Assembly (NCBI RefSeq): GCF_900103805.1
Contig: NZ_FNIB01000009.1
Location: 1-64,000, forward strand
Origin: Cryobacterium flavum
GTDB taxonomy: Bacteria > Actinomycetota > Actinomycetes > Actinomycetales > Microbacteriaceae
DNA length: 64,000 nucleotides
Direction: 5' to 3'
Under the pieces are notes generated by a model that saw only the letters and a program-made list of their open reading frames with translations, was not told the DNA's origin and searched no databases. Position 1 is the first letter of the stretch. The number at the start of each line of letters is the position of its first letter. Made by a program: the position numbers and the translations under genes. Below are positions 41,023 through 50,797 of this stretch, one piece after another.

Positions 41023-41136
41023 GGCTCGAATCTAGCGGATCACCCAGGTCCGGCTGCTCCCGGAAAGCAGACAGATCTCCGACCTGTGCGCCTTTATGAT
41101 CTGCCCGCGCTGTCAAGATTACATTTTAGTTCCTTG

Positions 41137-41223
41137 ACGAGCCCACTGGTCTTTCTGATTTTGCCGATGACCGTTCTGTTCGCAGTTTTTCCCGGGCTGG
41201 TTGTTCTGCAGGCCGGGTTCTGA
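41137..41223 (+). pseudogene. 3' remnant of a TadC-like (type II secretion F) gene
   Basis: The last 28 codons read TSPLVFLILPMTVLFAVFPG and then LVVLQAGF, the conserved final membrane span of actinobacterial TadC proteins (PVVFL.LPVTVLFA.FPG is common). No upstream part of TadC exists; instead the helicase promoter region lies there. Tad pilin and TadE genes follow directly. I infer that the element cut this gene, with the junction near 41,137. The frame stays open further left by chance, so the exact breakpoint is uncertain. Confidence 0.6.
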
Positions 41224-41265
41224 ACGCACCGCCCGTACCTCCCTCCCACCAGAAAAGAGAATGCT

Positions 41266-41442
41266 ATGAACCGAATCATGCTTCGCCTCCAGGGTCTGCT
41301 TCGCGATGAAACGGGTGACGTGCCCGGCTGGGTGCTGATCACGTTAATGACGGCCGGATTGGTACTCATAATCTGGGGACTCGCCGGCCCCGCCCTCAGC
41401 GGGGTGTTCCAGCAGGCCATGGATCGCGTCAGTAGTTTCTGA
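41266..41442 (+). CDS. Small Tad-locus pilin-like membrane protein, 58 aa
   Basis: Read from ATG 41266 with AAAAGAGA upstream. A short basic start, then DETGDVPGWVLITLMTAGLV, a single span, and a short helical end. Small proteins with this (E/D).G.VPGWVL pattern sit between TadC and TadE in actinobacterial Tad clusters and are probably the Flp-like pilus subunit or its relative. It lies 43 bases after the tadC remnant and 9 bases before the TadE-like gene. With TadC gone, pilus assembly is doubtful unless another copy exists. Confidence 0.65.
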   Translation: MNRIMLRLQGLLRDETGDVPGWVLITLMTAGLVLIIWGLAGPALSGVFQQAMDRVSSF

Positions 41443-41451
41443 CCGGTCGGC

Positions 41452-41883
41452 GTGGACAAACTCGGTAACCGGATGCGACACCTCGCCTGGCCCGGCCCTC
41501 AGCGGCTGCGGGACGAGGCTGGTTCCGCCGTGGCCGAATTTGTCATGGTGGTGTCGCTGCTGACCTTTCTGACGCTCATGGTCATGCAGCTGGCCCTCGC
41601 GCTGCACATTCGCAACACCGTGCTCGACGCTGCCGCCGAGGGTGCCCGCTACGCGACCCTCGCCGACAGCAGTCTGTCCGCGGGGGCAGAGCGCACGCGC
41701 GATCTGATCACGACGGCCATTGGCGCGAGCTATGCCACCGATGTCGTGGCCCAGTTCGGAGTGAGCGCCGGGTTTCCCAGTGTCGAAGTGCGGGTCATCG
41801 CACCGCTGCCGCTCATGGGGCTGCTCGGTGCTCCGCGCGGATTGGAGGTGGTCGCTCATGCTGCGGTCGAATCGTTGGAATAG
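41452..41883 (+). CDS. TadE-like pilus assembly protein, 143 aa
   Basis: The GTG at 41452 starts a protein with the TadE signature: GSAVAEFVMVVSLLTFLTLM, a single N-terminal span, followed by a helical stem and an outer domain (LDAAAEGARYATLADSSLSA). TadE pseudopilins are exported and help to assemble the Tad pilus. It overlaps the next TadE-like gene by 26 bases. Confidence 0.75.
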   Translation: MDKLGNRMRHLAWPGPQRLRDEAGSAVAEFVMVVSLLTFLTLMVMQLALALHIRNTVLDAAAEGARYATLADSSLSAGAERTRDLITTAIGASYATDVVAQFGVSAGFPSVEVRVIAPLPLMGLLGAPRGLEVVAHAAVESLE

Positions 41884-42316
41884 CCGCTCTGAGGCTGGCT
41901 CTGCCTCACTGGAGTTCATCACGGCCGGGATGATTCTGCTGGTTCCCCTGGTCTACCTGGTGCTCGCACTGTCAGCCCTGCAGGGTGGTGCTCTCGCCGT
42001 GGAGGGCGCCGCCCGGCAGGCAGCCAGGGTCTACGTACAGTCCCCGGACGAGGCCACGGCCACGGTGCGTGCCCGCCGAGCCGTCGCGTTCGCGCTCGAG
42101 GACTACGGCCTTTCGGCCGGGGACGCCGAGGTGCAGATCGAGTGCGCTGGCGGTTCGAGTCACTGCCTGACTCCACGGGGGCTCGTGACGGTCACCGTGC
42201 GCATCGGCATCGCGCTGCCGCTTGTGCCGGATCTGCTCGCCCTGAACCAGAGTGCGAGTGTGCCCATGACTGCGGAGTCGTCGCAGCTCGTGTCCCGGTT
42301 TGGCAGCCTCGGATGA
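41858..42316 (+). CDS. Second TadE-like pilus assembly protein, 152 aa
   Basis: The ATG at 41858 has GGAGG about 7 bases upstream inside the previous gene. It shows the TadE pattern again (EAGSASLEFITAGMILLVPL, then EGAARQAARVYVQSPDEATA). Two cysteines in the outer domain (about residues 97 and 104) could form a disulfide. The stop overlaps the next start by ATGA. Part of the Tad operon cut on its left side by the element. Confidence 0.75.
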   Translation: MLRSNRWNSRSEAGSASLEFITAGMILLVPLVYLVLALSALQGGALAVEGAARQAARVYVQSPDEATATVRARRAVAFALEDYGLSAGDAEVQIECAGGSSHCLTPRGLVTVTVRIGIALPLVPDLLALNQSASVPMTAESSQLVSRFGSLG

Positions 42317-42759
42317 GAAGACGTCTGCCGCCCGCGTCGAACGAGGACGGCTCCACCCTGCTGCTCATTATTTTCTACGGCTTTCTGGCGCTTTGCCTCG
42401 TACTCGTGGCCCTGTCAGCGACGTCGCTCTATCTCGAACACAAACGGCTGCTCGGCCTCGCCGACGGTGCGGCGCTCGCCGGGTCCGAGGCGTTCACCCT
42501 CGATGCGGTTCAGGTCGGGGTGCTCGGGCCGCGGCCATCGCTGCGCTCGGACGACGTTTCCGCGGCGGTCGATGAGTACCTGCGGCTCGTTCCGCACGAC
42601 TCGTTCGAGGCGCTGGCCGTGACGAGCGCGGTATCCGCTGACGGGCAGAGCGCGTCGGTGACGCTGCGATCCTGGTGGCGCCCACCGGTACTCACCCTCG
42701 TCGTGCCCGACGGCGTGCCGTTGGAGGTGACGGTGGTCTCCCGAGCGGTCTTTCACTAG
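42313..42759 (+). CDS. TadG-like pilus protein, 148 aa
   Basis: From ATG 42313 the start reads NEDGSTLLLIIFYGFLALCL, a TadG-type N-terminal span, then LYLEHKRLLGLADGAALAGS, the usual segment after the span (Rv3660c-like and TadG N-terminal families). The outer domain is short compared with full TadG proteins. It is last in the operon; a hairpin follows about 80 bases later. Confidence 0.7.
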   Translation: MRRRLPPASNEDGSTLLLIIFYGFLALCLVLVALSATSLYLEHKRLLGLADGAALAGSEAFTLDAVQVGVLGPRPSLRSDDVSAAVDEYLRLVPHDSFEALAVTSAVSADGQSASVTLRSWWRPPVLTLVVPDGVPLEVTVVSRAVFH

Positions 42760-42840
42760 TTCTGCCCGTGAGGTCGCGAAAAGTCGCACTGGTAATTTCA
42801 GAATAGAAGCGTACGATGCACAGAAACGTAGTCGACAATG

Positions 42841-42876
42841 GAAGCCTCCTACCTCGTAGGGGGCTTCGCGTTTTTG
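42841..42876 (+). terminator. Rho-independent terminator after the Tad operon
   Basis: GAAGCCTCC pairs with GGGGGCTTC across a short loop that can also pair (TAC/GTA), followed by GCGTTTTT. Confidence 0.65.
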
Positions 42877-43016
42877 CAGGAAGTCGACACTCGTGCCGAC
42901 CCCGGTCCCGGTTGGTAGTGCCGGCGATCTCGGGTCGTCGTTCATCCGGGCTGGTCGCCGCCGGATGACGTGGCCCAGGATGGCGGCTGAGCAACACCAA
43001 GATCGGCTGTGAAATC

Positions 43017-43286
43017 ATGGATGCACTACTGGACGCTCAGATTGTGGAGCAGCTCGACTTCGAGTCCCTTCTCCCCTGTGAGGGAGTGCACCACGACCGC
43101 GGATTGAGTGGTCATGATCCGGCCGAGTCGGGCGGTTTCATGGTGATTTCACCGTGCTGCGGTCCCAAAGTGATCCAGTGTTCCTCGCGCGTTGACGCGA
43201 TGCGGGTGTCGGGCGTGCTGTACTGCGGTGATTGCCAGCACGAGCACCTGACCAGCGAATACCAGTTCATCCCGCTGCAACTGTAG
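43017..43286 (+). CDS. Hypothetical protein with two cysteine pairs, 89 aa
   Basis: Starts at ATG 43017; the ribosome site is weak. The C-terminal half has SPCCGPKVIQCSS and VLYCGDCQHEH, two cysteine groups that could bind zinc as in a small ribbon. No membrane span. Family not recognised. It stands alone between the Tad operon and the EamA transporter. Confidence 0.45.
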   Translation: MDALLDAQIVEQLDFESLLPCEGVHHDRGLSGHDPAESGGFMVISPCCGPKVIQCSSRVDAMRVSGVLYCGDCQHEHLTSEYQFIPLQL

Positions 43287-43369
43287 ACCCAAGTTTGCGC
43301 CCGCATTTCAGAGCGGATGCCGCGAGCGGTACTGTCGGGAGGTGCCTCGACGGCGCCGACAGGAGCAAT

Positions 43370-44254
43370 GTGCGTACCAGGCGGGACAAACTGAGCGGTG
43401 CGGGAGCTCAGCTCGCCACCGAGGTCAGCATCAATTTCGGCTCCTCACTGGCCGGACTGCTCATTCCGGTCGTCGGTTCGCCCATCGTCGTCGCGGCCCG
43501 CCAGATCGTCATGGTCATCGTCGTGCTGCCGCTCGCCCGGCCCCGGCTGAGAAATCTGACCTGGGCCCGAATCTGGCCAGCGCTGGCCCTCGGCGTCGTG
43601 CTGGCCGTGATGAACCTCACCTTCTACCAGGCCGTCAACATGCTGGGACTCGGCATCGCGGCGACGATCGAATTTCTTGGACCCTTCGCCCTGGCCCTGG
43701 TCACCAGCCGCCGCATCCTGGACTTCGTGTGTGCTGCGGCCGCCGCCGGGGGAGTGTTCCTCTTGACCTGGTCGGACGGCACGCTCGACCCGCTCGGCAT
43801 CGTGCTCGCGCTCACCGCGGCGGCCTCATGGTTCTGCTATATTCTGCTGACCCGCAAGGTGGCGACCGAATTCGCCGGCCTCGAGGGTATCTCGATCGCC
43901 AGCCTGGTCAGCCTCGTGATCGTGGTGCCCATCGCCCTGTTCACCCTGGATCTGTCGGCCTTCACCTGGGGTATCGTCGGGCTGCTGCTGCTCGTGGGCG
44001 TAGTCTCCTCGGCCTTTCCGTACACCCTCGACACCTACATTTTGCGTCGGATCAGCCCCCGCCTGTACGCGATCATCACCAGCTTCGGCCCGGTCATCGC
44101 GGCCGGTTTCGGCGCGCTCGTGCTCGGTGAGACCTTCACCCTGCTGCAGCAGATTGCCATCGTGGTCGTGTGTGTGGCGGCCGGCGCGGCCATCGCGACC
44201 CAGCGCGACCGGCCGACGTCCGACCTCGAGCTGACCGCGACCGCCATTCCCTGA
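43370..44254 (+). CDS. EamA/RhaT-family transporter, 294 aa
   Basis: Starts at GTG 43370 with AGGAG 6 bases upstream. Ten hydrophobic segments in two EamA halves are visible; the second half ends with the typical YAIITSFGPVIAAGFGALVL, GETFTLLQQIAIVVV pattern. Such drug/metabolite transporters export amino acids, nucleosides or other small molecules; RhtA-type threonine exporters are the closest style. The substrate is unknown. It converges on the pentapeptide gene. Confidence 0.75.
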   Translation: MRTRRDKLSGAGAQLATEVSINFGSSLAGLLIPVVGSPIVVAARQIVMVIVVLPLARPRLRNLTWARIWPALALGVVLAVMNLTFYQAVNMLGLGIAATIEFLGPFALALVTSRRILDFVCAAAAAGGVFLLTWSDGTLDPLGIVLALTAAASWFCYILLTRKVATEFAGLEGISIASLVSLVIVVPIALFTLDLSAFTWGIVGLLLLVGVVSSAFPYTLDTYILRRISPRLYAIITSFGPVIAAGFGALVLGETFTLLQQIAIVVVCVAAGAAIATQRDRPTSDLELTATAIP

Positions 44255-44301
44255 GCCGGTCTCAGCTGCGGGGGCCTATCGGGCACTGGTGTCCGGCCGT
44301 G

Positions 44302-44976
44302 CTATTCGATGCGCAGGCCCAGGTGGGCGGCGAGCAGCGGCGCCAACAGGCTCAGCTGGGCGTCATCGAGGGTGGCGCCGCGCAGTCCTTCGAGGCCGTG
44401 CACGGCCGAGAAATCACTGGAACGCAGGTCGACATCTTTGAGCTTGGCACCGCCGACATCGAGCGTGCCGATGCGGCAATTCTGCAGTTCCAGGCGCTGC
44501 ACGGTGGCACTACCGAGGTCAAACTCCTCGATGATGCAGTTGCTCAGGAGTACATCGGTGAGCGTGGCGTTGCGCAGGTTCACGAAATCGAGCTTCGAGC
44601 CGTCAATGTGCACCGACCGGAGTGTCGCCTCGTAGGCCGCGACCGAGCCAAGCCGGGCGTGCTCGATGCGCACGTCCCGCCAACTGGAGCGCGGCGCGCT
44701 GAACACCGGTGCGTGCAGGTCGGTCATGAGGCACTCCGCGAAGGATGCCCCGCGCAGTTTGGCCTCGTGCAAAGGCACCTTGCCGAATTCGCACTCCCCG
44801 AAGGAGATGCCGGTCAGGTCGCGGCCATCGAGGTCGACGTCCGTGTAGCGTTCGGCCTCCCGACCGTCGCCGGAGCGCAGCTGCGAACCGTCGTCGTCGG
44901 TCAGGTCAGGCAGGGTGATGCGGTCGATGGACGCCTTGCGGGTGCTGGGCACTCTGTGGGTGCTGGCCTTCGCCAC
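44302..44976 (-). CDS. Pentapeptide-repeat protein, 224 aa
   Basis: Many tandem A(D/N)LXX-like pentapeptides run from about residue 45 to the end (KLRGASFAECLMTDLHAPVF, NLRNATLTDVLLSNC, KLKDVDLRSSDFSAVHGL), building a right-handed quadrilateral beta helix. Some such proteins mimic DNA and protect gyrase; others have unknown roles. The start is taken as GTG 44976, two bases after the stop of the upstream oxidoreductase gene, so they are probably co-transcribed. Confidence 0.7.
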   Translation of the reverse strand: MAKASTHRVPSTRKASIDRITLPDLTDDDGSQLRSGDGREAERYTDVDLDGRDLTGISFGECEFGKVPLHEAKLRGASFAECLMTDLHAPVFSAPRSSWRDVRIEHARLGSVAAYEATLRSVHIDGSKLDFVNLRNATLTDVLLSNCIIEEFDLGSATVQRLELQNCRIGTLDVGGAKLKDVDLRSSDFSAVHGLEGLRGATLDDAQLSLLAPLLAAHLGLRIE

Positions 44977-44978
44977 CC

Positions 44979-45416
44979 TCAGGCGGTGGGTTCGAGTACG
45001 AAGACGGGAATCTCGCGGTCGGTCTTGACCTGGTAAGCCGCGTAGTCGGGGAATGCCGCCACGGCGCGCTCCCACCAGACGGCCTTCTCGTCGCCGGTGA
45101 CCTCGCGGGCGCGCATGTCCCACTTCTGCGGGCCGTCCTGCAGCTCGACCTCGGGGTGCGCCACAACGTTCGCGTACCAGACCGGGTTCGTGGGGCTACC
45201 GCCGAGCGAGGCGACAGCGGCATACTGGCCGTCGTGCTCAACGCGCATAAGCGGCGCCTTGCGCAGCTTGCCGCTCTTCACGCCGACGGTCGTCAGCACG
45301 ATGACGGGCATGCCGCGCAGGGTCGTGCCCTCGGTGCCGCCGGACTTCTCTATCTGGTCGACCTGGTCGCGCACCCACTGGGAGGTGCTTGGTTCGTATT
45401 CTCCGATGAGGGGCAT
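44979..45416 (-). CDS. Deazaflavin (F420)-dependent nitroreductase-like protein, 145 aa
   Basis: Matches the Ddn-like pattern: [20 protein letters not shown], then [40 protein letters not shown] and the Trp-rich end [18 protein letters not shown]. These small split-barrel proteins bind F420 and reduce quinones or nitro compounds at the membrane. The ATG at 45416 is chosen; the upstream in-frame residues are unlike the family. Oxidoreductase activity is inferred. Confidence 0.75.
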   Translation of the reverse strand: MPLIGEYEPSTSQWVRDQVDQIEKSGGTEGTTLRGMPVIVLTTVGVKSGKLRKAPLMRVEHDGQYAAVASLGGSPTNPVWYANVVAHPEVELQDGPQKWDMRAREVTGDEKAVWWERAVAAFPDYAAYQVKTDREIPVFVLEPTA

Positions 45417-45509
45417 GCCTGCCGTAACGCGCCGGCCGCCGGGAACATTCCGCCCGGCTGGCCACGGCGAGTCGTACTTGAGTCGAGACACTCCTGGTAA
45501 CGCGGCCTG

Positions 45510-45608
45510 GGCAGCATAACTCCTGCAAATCGTGGGCCTGATTTGCGGATGCCTGTAATCTCCCGAGAGTCTTCTGGCCGGCGCGCAAATTGCAGGAGTT
45601 ATGCTGCC
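45510..45608. repeat. Long inverted repeat, MITE- or REP-like
   Basis: Perfect 19-base arms (45510-45528 and 45590-45608, GGCAGCATAACTCCTGCAA and its complement) flank 61 bases with no coding potential. It lies between the 3' end of the MFS gene and the start of the oxidoreductase gene. It could be a miniature mobile element, or fold as a terminator-like structure. Confidence 0.6.
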
Positions 45609-45639
45609 TGAGTAGGTGGAGTGGGGTATGGCAGGTTGG

Positions 45640-46929
45640 CTAGAGCAGGCGGCCAGGGCGGTGCGGCGCGTATCGGGGAATGTAGCGGCGCAGCAGAACG
45701 GCGCCACAGAGGCCGATAGCTCCCATGACCCCGCTGGCCACCGACAGGGACACGAGGGCGGTGATCCCAGCCACGGCCAGCGGTGCCGCGGCGCTGCCGA
45801 AGTCGGCGGTGAACCGCCACGCGCCGAGGAACGGTGCCGGATTCGGGCGCGGCGCCAGGTCGGCGCCGAGCGTCATGAGCAGGCCGCTGCCGATCCCGTT
45901 GGCCAGCGACAGGAACATGGCCACGCCGATGAACCACTCCACGTTGCTCGGCAGGTCGTGGGTGAACGCGAGCGCCAGGTGGCCCGCGCCGAGCCCGATC
46001 ATCGAGGGCAGGGCGCTCCAGATGCGGCCGAACCGGTCCATGATCTGGCCGCTGACATAGAACAGGGCGAAGTCGATTGCGCCGGCGATGCCGATGATCA
46101 GCGCGGTGTCGGGGGCGCTGATGCCGATGCTGACCGCCCAGAGCGGCAGCATCACCGTGCGGCTGGCTCGCATCGCCCCGATCAGACCGGCGCCGGTGCC
46201 GAGCCGCAACAGTACTTCACGGTGACTCCAAATGGTCTGGAATAATCCCTGCACCGGCACGGCCGGTCGCGCCGTTCCGGTGCTGCTGATGGCGCCCGTG
46301 CTTGTGTCGGTGGCGTCGAATACAGTCTCATCAGCGGACGGAGTGGCGAAGGTTTTCGACGGGTCCGGCAACAGCAACAGCATGACCGACGCGCCGACGC
46401 AACAGACGATGAACACCCAGAACACGGCCTGGGTGCCACCGGTGAGGTGAATGAGTCCGGCCGAGAGAAAGGGGCCTACGAACCAGCCAGCCCGAAATAC
46501 ACCGCCCAGGGTCGAGAGCGCCCGCGCTCGATAGACCAACGGCACATAGTTGGTCATGAAGGCGTGCCGGGCCAGGGCGAAGATCGCCGTGGCCAGTCCA
46601 ACCAAAAAAATACCGAGACCCAGCACGAGCGGGTTGGGAGCCACAATGCAGACGATCACGGCACCGATGGTCAGAGCGGATGCCCCGATCATCGCGTTGC
46701 GCTCGCCGATACGCGAGACGATCCATCCGCTGGGAATGTCACCGACGAGTTCGCCGAGCATGACCATCGCCGCGATGACGCCGGCGATGGCGAGAGACGC
46801 CCCGAGATTGCTCGCCACCACCGGAATCAAGGGGATGATCGAGCCCTCACCGATCGAAAAGAGCAGGGTCGGCAGAAACGCCACCAGGGCGACCGAGCGC
46901 AGGCTGAAGGGGCGGTCGGCGTTGCTCAT
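45640..46929 (-). CDS. MFS transporter, 429 aa
   Basis: Twelve hydrophobic segments are visible, with the loop between spans 2 and 3 reading [20 protein letters not shown], the MFS signature. A hydrophilic central loop lies around residues 195-235. It is most like drug-efflux or sugar-efflux carriers of the major facilitator superfamily; the substrate is unknown. It is divergent from prfB, with 66 bases in between. Confidence 0.8.
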   Translation of the reverse strand: MSNADRPFSLRSVALVAFLPTLLFSIGEGSIIPLIPVVASNLGASLAIAGVIAAMVMLGELVGDIPSGWIVSRIGERNAMIGASALTIGAVIVCIVAPNPLVLGLGIFLVGLATAIFALARHAFMTNYVPLVYRARALSTLGGVFRAGWFVGPFLSAGLIHLTGGTQAVFWVFIVCCVGASVMLLLLPDPSKTFATPSADETVFDATDTSTGAISSTGTARPAVPVQGLFQTIWSHREVLLRLGTGAGLIGAMRASRTVMLPLWAVSIGISAPDTALIIGIAGAIDFALFYVSGQIMDRFGRIWSALPSMIGLGAGHLALAFTHDLPSNVEWFIGVAMFLSLANGIGSGLLMTLGADLAPRPNPAPFLGAWRFTADFGSAAAPLAVAGITALVSLSVASGVMGAIGLCGAVLLRRYIPRYAPHRPGRLL

Positions 46930-46995
46930 CGGTTTCGATGCTACTCCCGGCGACCCGGCCCCGCCGCAAACTTCGCCCGGTAGGCTGAACGGAAC

Positions 46996-48108
46996 ATGAT
47001 TGACTTGGATTTCTCAGTACAGATCGCCGCGCTGCGGACCACGTTCGGCGACATCCGCTCGGTGATCGACATTGATCGACTGCGCGCGGACATCGACGAC
47101 CTCAGCGGCGAGGCTGGCATGCCCGATTTGTGGGACGACACCGACCACGCCCAGAAGGTGACCAGCGACCTCAGCCACCGGCAGGCGCAACTGGCGCGCA
47201 TCGAGAGCATCACGACCAGGCTCGACGACCTCGAGACTCTCGTCGAGATGGCCAACGACGGCCAGGGCGATCAGGAACTGGCCGATGAGGCCACCGTCGA
47301 GCTCGCGAGCCTGCAGAAACTGCTCGGCGAGCTCGAGGTGCAGACCCTGCTCAACGGTGAGTTCGACGAGCGCAACGCCGTCATCACCATTCGCGCCGGC
47401 GCCGGGGGAGTGGATGCCGCCGACTTCGCCGAGATGCTGCTGCGTATGTACCTGCGCTACGCCGAACAGCATGACTACCGCACCACTGTGCTCGACATCA
47501 GTTACGCCGAAGAGGCCGGCATTAAGAGCGCGACCTTCGAGGTCGACGCGGCCTATGCCTTCGGCACGCTCAGCGTCGAGGCCGGCACCCACCGCCTCGT
47601 GCGGATGAGCCCGTTCAACTCGGCCGGCAAACGGCAGACCTCGTTCGCCGCGGTCGAGGTGGTGCCGTTGATCGAGCAGACCGAGTCGATCGAGGTGCCC
47701 GACGGTGACATTCGCGTGGATGTCTTCCGCTCGAGCGGTCCCGGCGGCCAGTCGGTCAACACGACGGACTCTGCCGTGCGCATCACCCACCTGCCCACCG
47801 GCACCGTGGTGAGCTGCCAGAACGAGAAGAGCCAGATTCAGAACCGCGCCGCCGCCATGCGCGTGCTGCAGTCGCGCCTGCTGGTGCTCGAGCGCGAGAA
47901 AGAGGCAGCGACCAAGAAAGAGCTGGCCGGCAACATCACCGCGAGCTGGGGCGACCAGATGCGCAGCTACGTGCTCGCGCCCTACCAAATGGTCAAGGAC
48001 CTGCGCACCGAGTACGAGGTGAACAACCCCAGCAACGTCTTCGACGGTGACCTCGACGGATTCATCTCGGCCGGCATCCGCTGGCGCAAGAAAGCTCCCG
48101 AAGACTAA
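46996..48108 (+). CDS. prfB: Peptide chain release factor 2
   Basis: 370 aa, the normal length. RF2 releases finished peptides at UGA and UAA codons. The tripeptide SPF ([14 protein letters not shown]), which reads the stop codon, is present, as is the catalytic GGQ at 250-252 ([15 protein letters not shown]). The gene is one continuous frame, so the programmed frameshift of E. coli prfB is absent, as in many actinobacteria. It stands first in the conserved order prfB-ftsE-ftsX-smpB. Confidence 0.95.
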   Translation: MIDLDFSVQIAALRTTFGDIRSVIDIDRLRADIDDLSGEAGMPDLWDDTDHAQKVTSDLSHRQAQLARIESITTRLDDLETLVEMANDGQGDQELADEATVELASLQKLLGELEVQTLLNGEFDERNAVITIRAGAGGVDAADFAEMLLRMYLRYAEQHDYRTTVLDISYAEEAGIKSATFEVDAAYAFGTLSVEAGTHRLVRMSPFNSAGKRQTSFAAVEVVPLIEQTESIEVPDGDIRVDVFRSSGPGGQSVNTTDSAVRITHLPTGTVVSCQNEKSQIQNRAAAMRVLQSRLLVLEREKEAATKKELAGNITASWGDQMRSYVLAPYQMVKDLRTEYEVNNPSNVFDGDLDGFISAGIRWRKKAPED

Positions 48109-48184
48109 ACGGATGCTGAGGCTTCGGCCCCTCGGGTATGTCGCTGTAGGGAAAACGCCAACGGATGCCTAGGCTCTAAGAGCT

Positions 48185-49261
48185 ATGATCCGTTTTGATC
48201 ACATAACCAAGAAGTACCCCGGCACCACTCGGCCGGCACTGAACTCGATCGACGTCGAGATTTTGCGAGGCGAATTCGTCTTTCTGGTCGGCGCCTCCGG
48301 ATCGGGCAAATCGAGCTGCCTGCGGCTCGTGCTCAAGGAGGAAAAGCCCACCAGCGGCAGCATTCACGTGCTCGGCCAGGACCTACGGTCGATCTCGAAC
48401 CGCAAGGTGCCCTACTTTCGCCGCAACATGGGCGTGGTCTTTCAGGACTTTCGCCTGCTGCCGAACAAGACGGTGTTCGACAACGTCGCGTTCAGCCTGC
48501 AGGTGATCGGCAAGAGCCGCGGCTTCATTCAGGAAGCCGTGCCCGACACCCTCAAAATGGTCGGGCTGGCCGAAAAGGCCCAGCGCCTGCCGCACGAACT
48601 CTCCGGTGGTGAGCAGCAGCGCGTGGCCATCGCCCGCGCCATCGTGAACAAGCCGCAGATTCTGCTGGCCGACGAGCCCACCGGAAACCTCGACCCCACC
48701 ACGAGCGCCGAGATCATGTCGCTGCTCGCGAGCATCAACGCGGGCGGCACTACCGTGATCATGGCCACCCACGAGGCCGGCATCGTCGACAAGATGCAGC
48801 GCCGCGTGATCGAACTCGTGAACGGCGAGATCGTGCGTGACGAACGCCAGGGCGGCTACGCCACCGCTTCTATTCCCGTCGTACTTCCCGCAGCCATAGC
48901 GGATGCCCCCACCAGCGCCCCCGCGCCCGTCGCGTCGGTCTACGCCCGGCCGGCTGCTGCACCCGAACCAGCGTTGACGCATCCGTCTGCCCCGGTTCCG
49001 GAGACCAGCGTGTCGCTCCACCAGGCTGCGGCAGCTGCCGTCGCGGCGGCGTCGACCGCGGAGCCCGAGCCGGTCGCCGCGACCCGCGTGGCCCCGGTGC
49101 CCGCCGTCGACGACGAGGTTCCGCCGATGACGCGCCCGGTGCTTCCGGTTGCCCCAAACGATGCCCCAGAGCAGCTCACCCTCGCCGAGAAACTCGGCCT
49201 GCGGGCGCCGGGGGAGAAACCCGACCAAACGGGCGAGCAGAACGTGGGGCCGACCCGATGA
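48185..49261 (+). CDS. ftsE: Cell division ATP-binding protein FtsE with a long C-terminal tail
   Basis: The ABC domain fills residues 1-230: Walker [11 protein letters not shown]-loop [10 protein letters not shown], signature [14 protein letters not shown], Walker [13 protein letters not shown], and switch His (MATHEAG). FtsE powers FtsX to activate cell-wall hydrolases during division. E. coli FtsE is about 222 aa; here an extra 130 residues rich in Ala, Pro and Glu follow, ending in [19 protein letters not shown], perhaps for binding division proteins. The stop overlaps ftsX by ATGA. Confidence 0.93.
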   Translation: MIRFDHITKKYPGTTRPALNSIDVEILRGEFVFLVGASGSGKSSCLRLVLKEEKPTSGSIHVLGQDLRSISNRKVPYFRRNMGVVFQDFRLLPNKTVFDNVAFSLQVIGKSRGFIQEAVPDTLKMVGLAEKAQRLPHELSGGEQQRVAIARAIVNKPQILLADEPTGNLDPTTSAEIMSLLASINAGGTTVIMATHEAGIVDKMQRRVIELVNGEIVRDERQGGYATASIPVVLPAAIADAPTSAPAPVASVYARPAAAPEPALTHPSAPVPETSVSLHQAAAAAVAAASTAEPEPVAATRVAPVPAVDDEVPPMTRPVLPVAPNDAPEQLTLAEKLGLRAPGEKPDQTGEQNVGPTR

Positions 49262-50172
49262 GGCTCGGTCTGGTGCTGTCCGAGGCTGCGAACGGTCTGC
49301 GGCGCAACGCCTCGATGGTCGTCTCCGTCGTGCTCGTCACCTTTATCTCGCTCACTTTCGTCGGTGCGGCCATTCTCATGCAGATGCAGATCGGCCAGAT
49401 GAAGAACTTCTGGTACGACAAAGCTCAGGTCGGCATCTACATGTGCTCCGACATCTCGCCCGGCGAAACCTGCACCGGCGGCGACGCGTCGCCGGAGCAG
49501 ATCGCCGCGGTCGAGGCTCAGCTGAAGTCGCCGACACTGGCGCCGTTCATCGACAACTACTATTTCGAGACGCACGAGCAGGCGTTCGAGAACTTCAAGA
49601 AGCAGTTCGCCGGCAACCCGGTCGCCGACTATGTCACGGCCGACCAGCTCAACCAGACCTTCTGGGTGAACCTGAAGGATCCGTCGCAGTCGGCGGTGCT
49701 GGTGGAGAGCCTATCGGGGGTCGCTGGTGTTGAAAATGTCGCTGACCAGCGTAAATACCTTGACCAGATCTTCTCAGTGCTCAACGTGGCCAGCTATACG
49801 GCCATCGGAATCGCCGGTTTGATGCTGATTGCGGCGGCGCTGCTGATTGCCACGACCATCCGTTTGTCGGCGTTCTCCAGGCGGCGAGAACTCGGCATCA
49901 TGCGGCTGGTCGGTGCCAGCAACCGCTTCATTCAGACACCGTTCATTCTGGAGGGCGTGTTCGCTGCCCTGCTTGGCTCGCTGCTGGCGGGAGGTGCGAT
50001 CGTGGCGCTCGTATACTTCTTCGTGCAGGGCTATCTCGGCGCGAGGCTCACCGGCTTCGCCCTGGTCGGCATGGATGATGCGCTCGTCGTGGTGCCGATC
50101 CTGCTCGTGGTCGGTGCGGTGCTGGCCGCCTTCTCGGCGAACTTCGCGATCACCCGCTACCTCAAGGTCTAA
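49258..50172 (+). CDS. ftsX: Cell division protein FtsX
   Basis: 304 aa. Membrane partner of FtsE: one N-terminal span ([20 protein letters not shown]), an outer domain with two cysteines ([11 protein letters not shown]) that contacts hydrolase regulators, then three spans with the conserved [20 protein letters not shown] loop that couples to FtsE. Length and layout match actinobacterial FtsX. It overlaps ftsE, so the two are co-translated. Confidence 0.93.
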   Translation: MRLGLVLSEAANGLRRNASMVVSVVLVTFISLTFVGAAILMQMQIGQMKNFWYDKAQVGIYMCSDISPGETCTGGDASPEQIAAVEAQLKSPTLAPFIDNYYFETHEQAFENFKKQFAGNPVADYVTADQLNQTFWVNLKDPSQSAVLVESLSGVAGVENVADQRKYLDQIFSVLNVASYTAIGIAGLMLIAAALLIATTIRLSAFSRRRELGIMRLVGASNRFIQTPFILEGVFAALLGSLLAGGAIVALVYFFVQGYLGARLTGFALVGMDDALVVVPILLVVGAVLAAFSANFAITRYLKV

Positions 50173-50260
50173 CGTTTAAGCGGATGCCGCTAGACTGGTG
50201 GGCTGTCTGCCGGATCGGCCGGCGGCATCCGTTTGAATGAAAAGAATTGAGGTGAGGTGC

Positions 50261-50737
50261 ATGCCCAGGGAACGTGGCGAAAAGGTCGTGGCGACCAACC
50301 GCAAGGCCCGACATGACTACCTCATCAGTGACACTTACGAGGCCGGGATGGTCTTGAGCGGCACCGAGGTGAAGTCCCTGCGCGCCGGGCGAGCGACCCT
50401 CGTCGACGGCTACGCCTTCATCGAGGGCGGCGAGGCCTGGCTGGATGCGGTGCACATTCCGGAGTACTCCGGCGGATCGTGGACCAATCACCCGCCGCGT
50501 CGTAAGCGCAAACTCCTTCTGCACAAGAAAGAGATCGTGAAGATCAGCCACAAGACCAAGGAGGGCGGTTACACGCTCATTCCGCTGCGAATTTACTTCG
50601 CGGACGGTCGGGCCAAGGTGGAGATCGCCGTGGCCAAGGGCAAGAAGGAGTACGACAAGCGCCAGACGTTGCGCGAACGCACCGACAAGCGCGAATCGGA
50701 TCGCGCCATGTCGGCGCAGCGCCACTTGGGCGACTAG
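50261..50737 (+). CDS. smpB: SsrA-binding protein SmpB
   Basis: 158 aa from ATG 50261, with GAGGTGAG upstream. SmpB carries tmRNA to stalled ribosomes. The family motifs are clear: [45 protein letters not shown]-equivalent loops and the basic tail [20 protein letters not shown]. Its partner RNA, ssrA, follows 117 bases downstream. Confidence 0.95.
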   Translation: MPRERGEKVVATNRKARHDYLISDTYEAGMVLSGTEVKSLRAGRATLVDGYAFIEGGEAWLDAVHIPEYSGGSWTNHPPRRKRKLLLHKKEIVKISHKTKEGGYTLIPLRIYFADGRAKVEIAVAKGKKEYDKRQTLRERTDKRESDRAMSAQRHLGD

Positions 50738-50797
50738 GCGCCCCAGGCCTTCTGTTGTAAGATAGGGGGCTGCACCGAAACTGGTGCAGATTGGTAA

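Larger units (their letters stand above)
1..41136. mobile_element. Large integrative, replicative and probably conjugative element (left end not in window)
   Basis: One block carries a serine integrase, a resolvase, a TraB/FtsK-type translocase, a primase/helicase-like protein, a family-A DNA polymerase, an iteron-rich putative origin and many small unknown genes that share unusual promoters. The right edge is placed where a TadC-like gene is reduced to its last codons, just beside the chromosomal Tad genes. The left edge and the other half of tadC are not seen. The 35.8-41.0 kb cassette could be a separate insertion. The layout recalls actinomycete integrative and conjugative elements, but the replication module is phage- or plasmid-like. 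Confidence 0.6.
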
